Position numbers and translations under genes: made by a program | Shown here: positions 16,190-24,546 of the stretch, piece by piece | Layout: each line of letters begins with the position of its first letter | How positions within the stretch are numbered: the stretch's first letter is position 1 | Notes under the pieces: generated by a model | The model's input: the letters and a program-made list of their open reading frames with translations, nothing else | Databases searched by the model: none | What the model was told of the DNA's origin: nothing | NCBI GenBank assembly: GCA_027491235.1 | Contig: JAIXWO010000021.1 | Span: 248,001-312,000, forward strand | DNA length: 64,000 bases | Source of the DNA: Sphingomonadales bacterium | GTDB taxonomy: Bacteria > Pseudomonadota > Alphaproteobacteria > Sphingomonadales > Sphingomonadaceae | Direction of reading: 5' to 3'

Positions 16190-17077
16190 ATGCGCCGCCT
16201 CCCCTCCCTTGCTGCCATTGAAGCCTTTGTCCAAGTGGCCCGTCTCGGGTCGATCAAGGCCGCGGCCGAAGAGCTTTCCCTGTCATCACCTGCCTTAAGC
16301 CGCAGGATCCAATCGCTAGAGGCCTTTGTTGGTCGCGCGCTGTTCGAGCGGGGGCACCAGTCGATCCGCCTGAATGACGATGGCGAAGAGCTGATGGCCC
16401 TTGTCGTGCAACCGATTGAGATGCTGGGGGACGCGATCGAGACAATGACGTCGCGCGACCATGTCATGCGGTTACGGCTGGGCGTGCCGTCGCTTTTTGC
16501 ATCGCAACGGCTGATCCCGCACTTCCCGGCGATGCGGAAGGTCCATCCCCAGCTCCATATCGATCTGGATACCGCCGCCCATGCCCTGTCCCGACTTGGC
16601 GACGGGCTGGACTGCGCCATCGCTTTGGCCGGGGAGTTAGACCCTGCACTTTTCGGCGTCCGCATTTATCGCGACAATATTTACACCGTCGGCGCACGGC
16701 GGCTTGTGCAGGGCCCGCACGCGATCACCCGCCCGGAACAGGTGGCTGAGATGACGGTGATGATTCACCGCGAGTTGGAAGAAACCTTCGACGCTTGGCG
16801 CGAAGCGGTCGGCCTGCCCGATCTCGAGCCTGCCGCGATCGACTATTACGATTCAGGCCAGCTGATGCTGGAGGCGGCGGCCCAAGGCATGGGCATCGCC
16901 TTCCTCCATCAGAATTTGCTCGCCGATTATTCCGACGAACGGCTCGTCCGGATGTTTGCCGACATCGAAGTGCGCAGCCCGTACAGCTACTGGTTCGCCT
17001 GCCGGCCCCGCGCGCTGGAAAGCCAGCCAGTGCGGTTGTTCCGCGACTGGCTGGTCAATCTTTATGAGGCTGATTAG
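16190..17077 (+). CDS. LysR-type transcriptional regulator
   Basis: A 295-residue regulator from the ATG at 16190, preceded by GAAGAGG. The N-terminal helix-turn-helix LPSLAAIEAFVQVARLGS then AAEELSLSSPALSRRIQSLE (about 24-43) is canonical, and the effector-binding domain follows (about 90-290). The neighbour below is convergent and shares 3 nt at the stops. The target is not evident; TTGCAGTTTATGCAA (16154-16168) just upstream is a T-N11-A-type palindrome that could be its own operator. The inducer is unknown. Confidence 0.92.
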   Translation: MRRLPSLAAIEAFVQVARLGSIKAAAEELSLSSPALSRRIQSLEAFVGRALFERGHQSIRLNDDGEELMALVVQPIEMLGDAIETMTSRDHVMRLRLGVPSLFASQRLIPHFPAMRKVHPQLHIDLDTAAHALSRLGDGLDCAIALAGELDPALFGVRIYRDNIYTVGARRLVQGPHAITRPEQVAEMTVMIHRELEETFDAWREAVGLPDLEPAAIDYYDSGQLMLEAAAQGMGIAFLHQNLLADYSDERLVRMFADIEVRSPYSYWFACRPRALESQPVRLFRDWLVNLYEAD

Positions 17078-17520
17078 GCGACCGTCGCTTTGACGATCTT
17101 GCCGGGCTTCGCCGGCGGCTCACCCTTTGGCAGGGCGTCGACATGTTCCATGCCCGACGTGACCTGACCCCAAACCGTGTACTGACGGTCGAGGAAGCGG
17201 GCATCGTCAAAGCAGATGAAGAACTGGCTGTTGGCGCTGTTCGGGTTTGACGAACGGGCCATGGAGCAAACGCCGCGAACGTGCGGCTCTGCGTTGAATT
17301 CTGCTGCAAGGTCAGGCTTGTCCGAACCGCCCATGCCGGTGCCGGTCGGATCGCCGCCCTGTGCCATGAAGCCGGGGATGACGCGGTGGAAAACCACGCC
17401 ATCGTAAAAGCCGGCCTGCGCCAGTTCCGCAATGCGGGCCACATGGCCGGGGGCCAGATCAGGACGCAACTGGATGACAACGTCACCGGTTTCGAGAGTA
17501 AAGGTCAGTGTATCGGCCAT
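17074..17520 (-). CDS. cyclophilin-type peptidyl-prolyl isomerase
   Basis: A 148-residue cyclophilin from the ATG at 17520 (MADTLTFTLETG). Active-site segments FHRVIPGFMAQGGDPTGTG (catalytic Arg, Phe and Gln) and NSANSQFFI are present, along with the W of YTVWGQV. There is no signal peptide, so it is a cytosolic PpiB-like folding enzyme. Its stop overlaps that of the convergent LysR gene. Confidence 0.95.
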   Translation of the reverse strand: MADTLTFTLETGDVVIQLRPDLAPGHVARIAELAQAGFYDGVVFHRVIPGFMAQGGDPTGTGMGGSDKPDLAAEFNAEPHVRGVCSMARSSNPNSANSQFFICFDDARFLDRQYTVWGQVTSGMEHVDALPKGEPPAKPGKIVKATVA

Positions 17521-17557
17521 GGCTGGACTTTCTGCTGATGAAAAACTGCGCCCGCCC

Positions 17558-18583
17558 CTACGCGGCTTGGGCAGGGGATGCCAACCCATATTCGGCGGCG
17601 ATCAAGCGATAGCTGCGCTTACGGGCCTCATGATCGGGCATGATGTTGACGAGCATCATTTCATCCGCGCCATAGAATGCCGCTGCCTCATCCACCTGCG
17701 CCTTCACCTCAGACGGGCTGCCCAGGATCGACCGCCGGTTGCGCTGTGGCGCGTCGACCACGGTTGCGGCCCAGTTTTCGGCCTTTTCAACCGACGGGAC
17801 GGGAATCAGTTCGCCACGCACAAGATGGTGGAACATCATACGCGCCGGAACGGCCAGCCGCTCTGCCTCAGCGCGCGAGGGCGCTGCAATCGCCCAGCTT
17901 GCGACCATCAGATAAGGCTTATCCAGCCAACGTGACGGACGGAAGTGGCGCTTATACAGCTCGGCCTGCGGCAGACCGTCTGAGTTGATGAAGTCGGCAA
18001 TGCAGTAGGGCAGGCCAACCTCTGCCGCCCAGGCCGCACTCTCGATGGATGAGCCGAGCAACCAGGGCTCCACCGTGCCGCCGCCGGTGGGCAGCGTGTC
18101 TTTCAGGCTGGCAAAGGGGTGATCCTCGGGCAGGCCATTGCCAAGATAGGCGAGAACCTCCGCCAGATTCTGTGGGAAATCATCCACCGGCATCCGGCGG
18201 GACCGATCCCGCTGGAGCGCATAGGATGTCCGCCCATCGGTGCCCGGCGCACGCCCTAGCCCCAGGTCGATTCGGTCCGGCGCCAAGGCGGCGAGGAGTT
18301 TGAAGGTCTCGGCAACCTTGAACGGGGAATAATGCGGCAGCATGATGCCGCCTGACCCAAGACGGATGCGGTGCGTGGCGAGCGCCACCGGGCCCATCAG
18401 CACTTCGGGCGCGCACCCGGCAAGACCCGGCGACGCGTGGTGTTCTGCCAGCCAATAGCGGTGATATCCGGCCGCCTCGCAGGTCTGGGCAAGATCAATC
18501 GTGTTGTGCAGCGCGTCGGAGGCCGTGTGGCCTTCCTCAATCGGAGACTGGTCGAGCACGGAAAGGAGAAATGTGTCTGTCAT
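17558..18583 (-). CDS. LLM-class flavin-dependent oxidoreductase (luciferase-like)
   Basis: A 341-residue bacterial-luciferase-fold protein of the YhbW/alkanal-monooxygenase-like branch: LSVLDQSPI at the start, [20 protein letters not shown] (about 43-62), [20 protein letters not shown], and [12 protein letters not shown]. These residues form the FMN/F420-binding barrel. The substrate is unknown. It lies 37 nt upstream of the cyclophilin gene on the same strand. Confidence 0.9.
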   Translation of the reverse strand: MTDTFLLSVLDQSPIEEGHTASDALHNTIDLAQTCEAAGYHRYWLAEHHASPGLAGCAPEVLMGPVALATHRIRLGSGGIMLPHYSPFKVAETFKLLAALAPDRIDLGLGRAPGTDGRTSYALQRDRSRRMPVDDFPQNLAEVLAYLGNGLPEDHPFASLKDTLPTGGGTVEPWLLGSSIESAAWAAEVGLPYCIADFINSDGLPQAELYKRHFRPSRWLDKPYLMVASWAIAAPSRAEAERLAVPARMMFHHLVRGELIPVPSVEKAENWAATVVDAPQRNRRSILGSPSEVKAQVDEAAAFYGADEMMLVNIMPDHEARKRSYRLIAAEYGLASPAQAA

Positions 18584-18688
18584 CTTCCCAATCTAGCAAC
18601 GCTTTGGCGGGATGGAAGGCAAAGCTTGCCATGCTGAATCAGCGCGCCTAACCACGCAACGTTGAACGCCAGCCTGACGGAAGGGACG

Positions 18689-20095
18689 ATGAGCGAAACC
18701 GACATCACCCGCACCGCCGACCTCGTGGTCGCAAATCAGCTGGACGAAGACGACCATCTGAAGCGGGAATTTGTGCGCGACGTTCTCGCCGCCGTCGACG
18801 ATGGCGACGATGATGGCGCACGCACGCTTGTCGCCCCGCTCCACCCGGCTGACATCGCCGACTTGATCGAACAGACACCTGCCGATGACCGCCGGGCTTT
18901 GGTGCGGGCCCTGTCTGACCTGATTGACGCCGAAGTCATTGCGGAAATGAACGATTACGTCCGTGAGGACCTAATCGACGATCTGGCGCCCGAGCAGGTG
19001 GCCGACATTGCCGCCGAACTCGATACCGACGACGCCGTCGCCATTATCGAGGACATGGAGGAGGACGACCAGCGTGCCGTTCTTCGAGCGCTCGCGCCCG
19101 ATGACCGTGCCGCCATTGAAGAGGCGCTCTCTTACCCGGAAGAGTCCGCCGGCCGCCTGATGCAGCGCGAGCTGATTGCGGTGCCCGAGCATTGGACAGT
19201 CGGGCAGGTCATCGATTATCTGCGCGAAAATCAGGATCTGACGACTGATTTCTGGGAAGTCTTCGTCGTTGATCCGCAGCACCGCCCGGTCGGCACCTGC
19301 CATCTCAGCTGGGTGCTGCGCACACCGCGCGCCGTCAGCATGGCCGACGTCATGAAGCGGGAACAGACGCTGATCCCGGTCGAGATGGATCAGGAAGAGG
19401 TCGCGCTGCGGTTCCAGAAATATGGCCTGATTTCGGCCGCCGTCGTGGACCCGTCCGGCCGTCTGGTCGGGATGATCACGGTCGATGACATCGTCCACAT
19501 CATTCAGGAAGAGGCGAGCGAGGATATCCTCAAGCTCTCCGGCGCCGGTGAAGGTGACATTCACGAGCCGATCTTCGACAGCTACAAAACGCGCGTCCGC
19601 TGGCTGCTCGCCAATCTCATCACAGCACTGTCCGCTGCGACGATCATCAATTTCTTCGAAGGCACGATTGAGAAGATGGCCGTGCTGGCCGCACTCATGC
19701 CGATGGTCGCGGGTGTCGGCGGCAATGCCGGTACTCAGACGATGGCCGTCGCGGTGCGGGCTATTGCCACCAACGAACTGACCCGATCCAATACCTGGCG
19801 CACCATATTGCGTGAAATCCGCGTCGCGATCCTCAATGGCCTGACGGTCGCCCTCGTCATGGGGGTCGGCGTCGCCTTCTTCCTTGGCAACATGCAGCTG
19901 GGCGGGGTGATTGCCGCGGCCATGCTGACCAATATCGTGATTGCGGGTCTGGCCGGTGTGTTCGTGCCTGTCCTGCTGGACCGAATGGATGTCGACCCGG
20001 CCGTCGCCTCGTCCATCTTTGTGACGATGATCACCGATTCGATGGGCTTTCTGGCGTTTCTGGGGCTGGCCGCCGCGACCGGACTGGTCGGCTAA
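18689..20095 (+). CDS. mgtE: magnesium transporter MgtE
   Basis: A 468-residue protein from the ATG at 18689 (AAGGGA upstream). Domains in order: acidic alpha-helical MgtE N domain with HPADIADLIEQ (about 40-135), tandem CBS domains (about 140-265, ending GRLVGMITVDDIVHIIQEEASEDI), plug helix, and five membrane helices with PMVAGVGGNAGTQTMAVAVRA, the selectivity-pore signature. It is a homodimeric magnesium channel gated by cytosolic magnesium. No magnesium riboswitch is evident in the 105 nt upstream. The stop and the next start overlap as TAATG. Confidence 0.95.
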   Translation: MSETDITRTADLVVANQLDEDDHLKREFVRDVLAAVDDGDDDGARTLVAPLHPADIADLIEQTPADDRRALVRALSDLIDAEVIAEMNDYVREDLIDDLAPEQVADIAAELDTDDAVAIIEDMEEDDQRAVLRALAPDDRAAIEEALSYPEESAGRLMQRELIAVPEHWTVGQVIDYLRENQDLTTDFWEVFVVDPQHRPVGTCHLSWVLRTPRAVSMADVMKREQTLIPVEMDQEEVALRFQKYGLISAAVVDPSGRLVGMITVDDIVHIIQEEASEDILKLSGAGEGDIHEPIFDSYKTRVRWLLANLITALSAATIINFFEGTIEKMAVLAALMPMVAGVGGNAGTQTMAVAVRAIATNELTRSNTWRTILREIRVAILNGLTVALVMGVGVAFFLGNMQLGGVIAAAMLTNIVIAGLAGVFVPVLLDRMDVDPAVASSIFVTMITDSMGFLAFLGLAAATGLVG

Positions 20096-20505
20096 TGCCA
20101 CTCCATTTATCGCGGGTGGCCTTTGGCGCCGCCGCCTTTGCTGATCTCGTCAACCGCATCGAAGCGAACCGCACAGGCGACGCCGTGCGCCTCACCACGC
20201 GCTATCTGCCTAAGCGCCATGCCGAGATTCTGGAGGGCGGCTCGCTCTACTGGATCATCAAGCACCAATTGGTGGGCCGCGCCCGCGTTTTGGGATTTGA
20301 AGATACGCCGGAAGGCCGCGTGAACATCGTGCTGGAAGCCAAGGTCATCCCCGTCAATCCGATGCCCCGCCGCGCGCATCAGGGCTGGCGCTATCTGGAA
20401 GATAAGGATGTGCCGTCTGATCTTGGCAGCGTCAGCGAGGGTGAGGATGTGTCAGACCTGCCACCGACATTGCTGAGTGAATTGGCGGATTTGTCGCTGA
20501 TTTGA
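20095..20505 (+). CDS. DUF1489 family protein
   Basis: A 136-residue protein with TRYLPKRHAEILEGGSLYWIIKHQLVGR and PRRAHQGWRYLEDKDVP, the conserved body of DUF1489, a family almost limited to alphaproteobacteria and without known function. No signal peptide. The start overlaps the mgtE stop by one base (TAATG), so it is translationally coupled to magnesium transport here; the link may only be positional. Confidence 0.88.
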   Translation: MPLHLSRVAFGAAAFADLVNRIEANRTGDAVRLTTRYLPKRHAEILEGGSLYWIIKHQLVGRARVLGFEDTPEGRVNIVLEAKVIPVNPMPRRAHQGWRYLEDKDVPSDLGSVSEGEDVSDLPPTLLSELADLSLI

Positions 20506-20529
20506 GGAAGAGCCTCCCATCGGCGGACG

Positions 20530-21234
20530 TTATTTCCCGCAGGTGACCTGTCCGTTGCCACCATTGTTTACGGTGCAAGCGGGCTTTCCCGACACAAGGA
20601 CATTGCCGGTGCCAGTAGAGGTGATCTTTGCCGTACGCGTGGCCGCCAGATCAGCGTCGCCGGCGCTTTCCCATGTGACAGCAAGATCATCGACGGAGAG
20701 GGCGCCGCCCTTCACAGACCCTGCGCCACGACCGGTGATCGTGGCGTTGCGCGCCTTTCCAGACAACGTCACTGTGCCTGTGCCAACCACGCCAATGTCC
20801 ATCCTGTCGGCCTGAATATTGGTGGCGGACAGGCTACCCGAGCCTTCCACGACAACGGCGACCCGCAGGCCCTTCATTCCCGTCAGCGAGAGCGCGCCGC
20901 TGCCCGCCAGTGATGCCTCTTTCAGCGCAGGCGCGCGGATGGTGATGACGGCTGGTAGCCCCTTATCTTCAGCGCCGCCAAAGTTGGTGCGGTCCAGCCG
21001 AACGAACAAGGTCTGGCCCTGCACATCAAGCCGCACCCGATCAAGCGCGTCATTGCTGCCCTTGCCGCGCACGGTGGTCAGCCGGTCCGCAATGACGTCA
21101 ACCCGGAACGGCCCGATCACGCGGATGCGTTGAAAGTCGGAGATTGAAAAGGTCCGCTCCGCAGCGCTGGCCTCTACCGGCACGGCGAACCCTGCGAGGA
21201 GGGCAAGGACGGCGAGGGGAAGGGCTCGGTTCAT
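20530..21234 (-). CDS. exported GIN-domain (DUF2807) protein
   Basis: A 234-residue protein with a signal peptide (MNRALPLAVLALLAGFAVPVEASA) and a DUF2807 right-handed beta-helix of short repeats (SGSLSATN, GTGTVTLSG, GAGSVKGG). It begins ISDFQRIRVIGPFRVDV, the usual entry strand of the domain, and ends with two Cys (KPACTVNNG...VTCGK) probably forming a disulfide. It belongs to the cell envelope. It is 42 nt downstream of a paralogue on the same strand and probably in one operon. Confidence 0.88.
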   Translation of the reverse strand: MNRALPLAVLALLAGFAVPVEASAAERTFSISDFQRIRVIGPFRVDVIADRLTTVRGKGSNDALDRVRLDVQGQTLFVRLDRTNFGGAEDKGLPAVITIRAPALKEASLAGSGALSLTGMKGLRVAVVVEGSGSLSATNIQADRMDIGVVGTGTVTLSGKARNATITGRGAGSVKGGALSVDDLAVTWESAGDADLAATRTAKITSTGTGNVLVSGKPACTVNNGGNGQVTCGK

Positions 21235-21276
21235 ACCGGGGGTATGGAACCTGCCGCCGACAGGAGCAAGCGATCC

Positions 21277-22014
21277 CTATTCCCGCGCAACACCGCAGCG
21301 GACATCGCCGACGCCTGTCTTGCGGACGGCACACCGTGCGGGCCCGACGACATCGACATTGCCGACACCTGACAGCGTCCCTGTCGCAAGCTCGCTGGCG
21401 CTGGCAGAGATGTTTCCGGCCCCTGTGAGGCCCACCGTCACGTCACGCGCGGTCAGCGCCACAGCGTCAATGCTGCCCGATCCCGTCAATTGCGCCTTCA
21501 CAGTGTCAGCGACACCGCGAAGCTTCATATTGCCAGCCCCGGTCAGGGTCAGGTCCACCGCTTTTGCGCGGCTGTTGGCCACCGTCATGTTGCCAGAACC
21601 CGACAGGCGGGCGGCAAAGGTGTCTTCCGGTGTCGCACTGGAGACGTTTAGGTCACCCGCACCCGACAAGGTCGCCGCCCGGATCATGGGCAGCGTGACC
21701 GTAACCAGCGCTGACGTGTCTTTCCGGTCCCAACCGATCTGCCAGCCCTTGTCTTCCTTTTGGGCAATGATGAGGGCCGCCCCTTCGGTGCGGATATCCA
21801 GCCGGTCCAGCGCAGCGGGGGCGCCGGTTGCGGCCACAGCAAAGTCCCGCCCGTAAATGACATTCACATCGTCCGCGCCGCTGAGCGTGACTTGATCAAA
21901 GTCCTTCAGGGCGAATGTCCGCGTCTCATCCCGGCCTTGTTCGGCCTGACTACGTCCGCACCCGCCAAGTGTGAGGGTCACGGCCAAAAGGCTCACCAGA
22001 ATTCCGTTCCGCAT
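21277..22014 (-). CDS. GIN-domain (DUF2807) lipoprotein
   Basis: A 245-residue paralogue of the next gene. The signal peptide ends in a lipobox (LTLGGC, Cys19). The body starts LKDFDQVTLSGADDVNVIYG and continues with GSGNMTV, GAGNMKL, GSGSIDAV and GAGNISA turns of a beta-helix; the C-terminal pair GPARCAV...VRCG parallels the Cys pair of the neighbour. A good GAGGAGG ribosome site precedes the ATG, and a TGTATTA-N6-TAATACA palindrome lies 18 nt upstream. Such domains occur near PspC/stress-type envelope systems; the function is not established. Confidence 0.88.
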   Translation of the reverse strand: MRNGILVSLLAVTLTLGGCGRSQAEQGRDETRTFALKDFDQVTLSGADDVNVIYGRDFAVAATGAPAALDRLDIRTEGAALIIAQKEDKGWQIGWDRKDTSALVTVTLPMIRAATLSGAGDLNVSSATPEDTFAARLSGSGNMTVANSRAKAVDLTLTGAGNMKLRGVADTVKAQLTGSGSIDAVALTARDVTVGLTGAGNISASASELATGTLSGVGNVDVVGPARCAVRKTGVGDVRCGVARE

Positions 22015-22031
22015 GATCGTGCCTCCTCAGC

Positions 22032-22051
22032 TGTATTACTATAATAATACA
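22032..22051. promoter_or_regulatory. palindromic operator candidate upstream of the GIN-domain pair
   Basis: Perfect inverted 7-mers TGTATTA (22032-22038) and TAATACA (22045-22051) with a 6-nt spacer, in an AT-rich island between 21277-22014 and the carD terminator. It overlaps a TATTAT-like minus 10 element on the minus strand, suiting repression of the GIN-domain operon. The regulator is unknown. Confidence 0.4.
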
Positions 22052-22072
22052 CACAAGCAGGCCGATACGTCA

Positions 22073-22107
22073 AACAAAAAGGGCGGCCAAACTGACCGCC
22101 CTTTTGT
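22073..22107 (-). terminator. terminator of carD, symmetric
   Basis: GGGCGG (22081-22086) and CCGCCC (22096-22101) form the main stem around GTCAGTTTG on the minus strand, followed there by TTTTTGTTTG. A run of T is also found on the plus side, so it may work in both directions. Confidence 0.88.
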
Positions 22108-22133
22108 TCATCGGGATCCTTGGACCGCGAAGC

Positions 22134-22667
22134 TTAGGCTTCGGCCGCAACCTTTTGATATTGCGGGGCTGCCTTCTTCAGGATCTCAATGATCTTGACG
22201 GCAGCTGCCTTTTCATCGGTCTGTTCCATGGCCGCAAGCTCACGGGCGAGGCGGCTTGTTGCGCCTTCAAAGATCTGGCGTTCGGAATAGCTCTGTTCCG
22301 GCGCGTCTTCGGGACGGAACAGGTCGCGGACCACTTCGGCAATCGACACGAGGTCGCCCGAGTTGATCTTCGCTTCATATTCCTGCGCGCGACGCGACCA
22401 CATGGTGCGCTTGACCTTGGGCTTACCCTTCAGGGTGATGAGCGCCTCGTTCATCTGCTTGTCGGAGGACAGCTTGCGCATGCCGACGCTTTCCGCCTTG
22501 TTCGTTGGAACACGGAGCGTCATCTTTTCCTTTTCAAAGCGCAGAACATAGAGTTCCAGCTTCATACCGGCAATTTCAGAGCTCTGCAGTTCCACGACGC
22601 GGCCAACGCCATGCTTAGGGTAAACGACGTAATCGCCGACGACGAAATTCAATGCGTTAGAAGACAT
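22134..22667 (-). CDS. carD: CarD-family transcription regulator
   Basis: A 177-residue protein. The N-terminal RNA-polymerase-interacting (RID/Tudor-like) domain FVVGDYVVYPKHGVGRVVELQ is followed by an alpha-helical DNA-interacting domain including TMWSRRAQEYEAKINSGDL. CarD binds the RNAP beta subunit and stabilises open complexes, notably at rRNA promoters. In Caulobacter, CdnL is the equivalent. Monocistronic, with a strong terminator after it. Confidence 0.93.
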   Translation of the reverse strand: MSSNALNFVVGDYVVYPKHGVGRVVELQSSEIAGMKLELYVLRFEKEKMTLRVPTNKAESVGMRKLSSDKQMNEALITLKGKPKVKRTMWSRRAQEYEAKINSGDLVSIAEVVRDLFRPEDAPEQSYSERQIFEGATSRLARELAAMEQTDEKAAAVKIIEILKKAAPQYQKVAAEA

Positions 22668-22935
22668 TTACTGCGACCTTTCCAACCGATGTGTCCATTG
22701 AGACCTCGCAGGATGCGCGCGTCGGACGGAACGGCGACGCAGGGTGCGCAAGGCTTTTGGTCTGGACAACTTTATCCGGGTGCGGGTGAACCCCGCTGTC
22801 GGGACGGAGTATAACAGATTCGCAACAAAAATGCCAGCCTAGCTTCCTTTGTTACGCAGTGATGACGCAAATGGCCCTTCCAGACGCCATTCACGCCATG
22901 GAAAACACACTCTATCGATCAACCCGTTGCGCGGA

Positions 22936-24303
22936 TCAGCCGACCGGGGCCGGTGCCACAACCGGTGCCACCGCCGCCGGCTCAACCCGCGGACGGGCAA
23001 AAGCGGCAAGCACCGGCGCGTCGCGACCGTAGAGATCAGGGAAGCTATGCAACGCTTTGCCGCCTGTGGTGGCCATCGTGAAATAGCCGATATGAACGGG
23101 GATCGATTCCTTGAACGGATATTTCTCCGTCTTGCCGGCACGGATCAGCGTGACGAGATCATCGGCGATGCGTTCCCGCACTGTCACATCATCCAGCCGT
23201 TCACCCGACTGGATGAGGCTCAGGAGAATGCCAAGTTCATAGGCACGGTCAGTGCGCAAGCAGCCATGGCTATAGGCGCGCGGATTATTGGCAAAGAGCG
23301 TCTTGTTGGGCGTATCGTGCAGAAAAATGGCTTCGCCATTGGGCATGTCGATCTTCAATTGGCCGAGCGCAGCCGTCGGGCCGGGCTTCTGAACGACCGA
23401 AAGGGTCTTACCAGACCCCGTCCAGACATAACCGCGTGCCCGTGCCGCCGCAGGGTTGCGCGCGATGAGCGGTCCTACCTCTTGCCGGATGATGCTCTGC
23501 GGCAAGATCCAAGGCGGATGCACAACAATGCCCACGGCCTTGGCAGACAGCTGCGGCGTTGCCGTATCCTTTTTGCCAACGATGACACGATAGGCAGCGA
23601 TGTTGCGGCCATAGGTGTTCACCCGCACCATATATTCCGGCACATTGGCCAAAACATACTTGTCGCCGAGCATCTGCGGCATCCACCGCCAGCGTTCCAG
23701 ATTCACCCGCAACAAACCAATTTTCGCCGCGTCCGACGCAGGCGTTTTTGCGAGTTCCGCCTTCAGCGCGGCATAATCGGGATGCTTGGGCTCCAACGCC
23801 GTCAATGCGCCGTCAATATCGTGCGATGCCAGCGCTTTGGTGAGCGCCGCGTCAATCGGCAGGGTGACCGCATCACTATCGACGATCAACCATTGCACAC
23901 GCGCTGCGCGCGGGGTCCGGCCGTCACGCAGGTCTGTTGCGAGCCGCGTGAAAACACGCGTCGCGACATCGTTCAACGCCACACCTTCACCGCCAGTGAT
24001 GGCCGCTTGAAGCGCATCGGGTTCATAGTCCGCAACAATAAGCCCGCGCTTTGCGACGGTACGGACAATGCCCAGAAGCTTACCTGCATCCGCAAGTGAC
24101 CAAGTCGGCGCAAGCGGGGCAATCTCGGCAAGCGCTGCCGCATCGGCAGGCGGCAGGGCCGGCGCAGGCAGCGGCGCGGGTGCAGGAGTGGTCTGTGTAA
24201 CAGCAGGCGGAAGTATATTCTTCGGCGCCTGCTGCGCAAAAGCGGCCGTCCCTGCCAGAAGAAGTGCGGGGACCAAGACAAACGCGTTCCGGACAAAAAT
24301 CAT
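22936..24303 (-). CDS. L,D-transpeptidase, YcbB-like
   Basis: A 455-residue protein from the ATG at 24303 (MIFVRNAFVLVPALLLAGTAAFAQ, signal peptide). A Pro/Ala-rich linker (about 25-60) leads to an N-terminal domain, then the YkuD/LDT fold with MVRVNTYGRNIAAYRVIVGKKD, HPPWILP and the catalytic SHGCLRTD with its Cys. It would make 3-3 cross-links or attach proteins in periplasmic peptidoglycan. Length fits the YcbB branch, but a recognisable peptidoglycan-binding domain is not obvious. An in-frame start further upstream (24399) would lengthen the cytoplasmic end and is less likely. Confidence 0.9.
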   Translation of the reverse strand: MIFVRNAFVLVPALLLAGTAAFAQQAPKNILPPAVTQTTPAPAPLPAPALPPADAAALAEIAPLAPTWSLADAGKLLGIVRTVAKRGLIVADYEPDALQAAITGGEGVALNDVATRVFTRLATDLRDGRTPRAARVQWLIVDSDAVTLPIDAALTKALASHDIDGALTALEPKHPDYAALKAELAKTPASDAAKIGLLRVNLERWRWMPQMLGDKYVLANVPEYMVRVNTYGRNIAAYRVIVGKKDTATPQLSAKAVGIVVHPPWILPQSIIRQEVGPLIARNPAAARARGYVWTGSGKTLSVVQKPGPTAALGQLKIDMPNGEAIFLHDTPNKTLFANNPRAYSHGCLRTDRAYELGILLSLIQSGERLDDVTVRERIADDLVTLIRAGKTEKYPFKESIPVHIGYFTMATTGGKALHSFPDLYGRDAPVLAAFARPRVEPAAVAPVVAPAPVG

Positions 24304-24546
24304 CTTCAATTTACCCTTGGCGACGAGCGGCCGCTGCAGCCCTACAAATGCACGAAACCCGGTGGGTCTGGCAAGGCCAGACATTTGCGGCATCAACATC
24401 CTCAGGACGGCAACTGTCGACCTTTTGGTTTACCGCCAAAATGACCCGAAACGGATTGATTAGGCACGATAATCGACGAATATGGGACAACAGGAAATTA
24501 ACCACTTTGGGTTTATCTGGTCCAAACAAAATGACCCGAGGCCCAA

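Noticed and set aside
18971-20101. A 376-codon minus-strand frame opposite mgtE
   Set aside because: The His/Asp/Gly-rich composition is that of an antisense shadow; mgtE is unambiguous.
22849-24099. A 416-codon plus-strand frame opposite the L,D-transpeptidase
   Set aside because: The transpeptidase has a signal peptide and the SHGCLR catalytic motif; the opposite frame has nothing.
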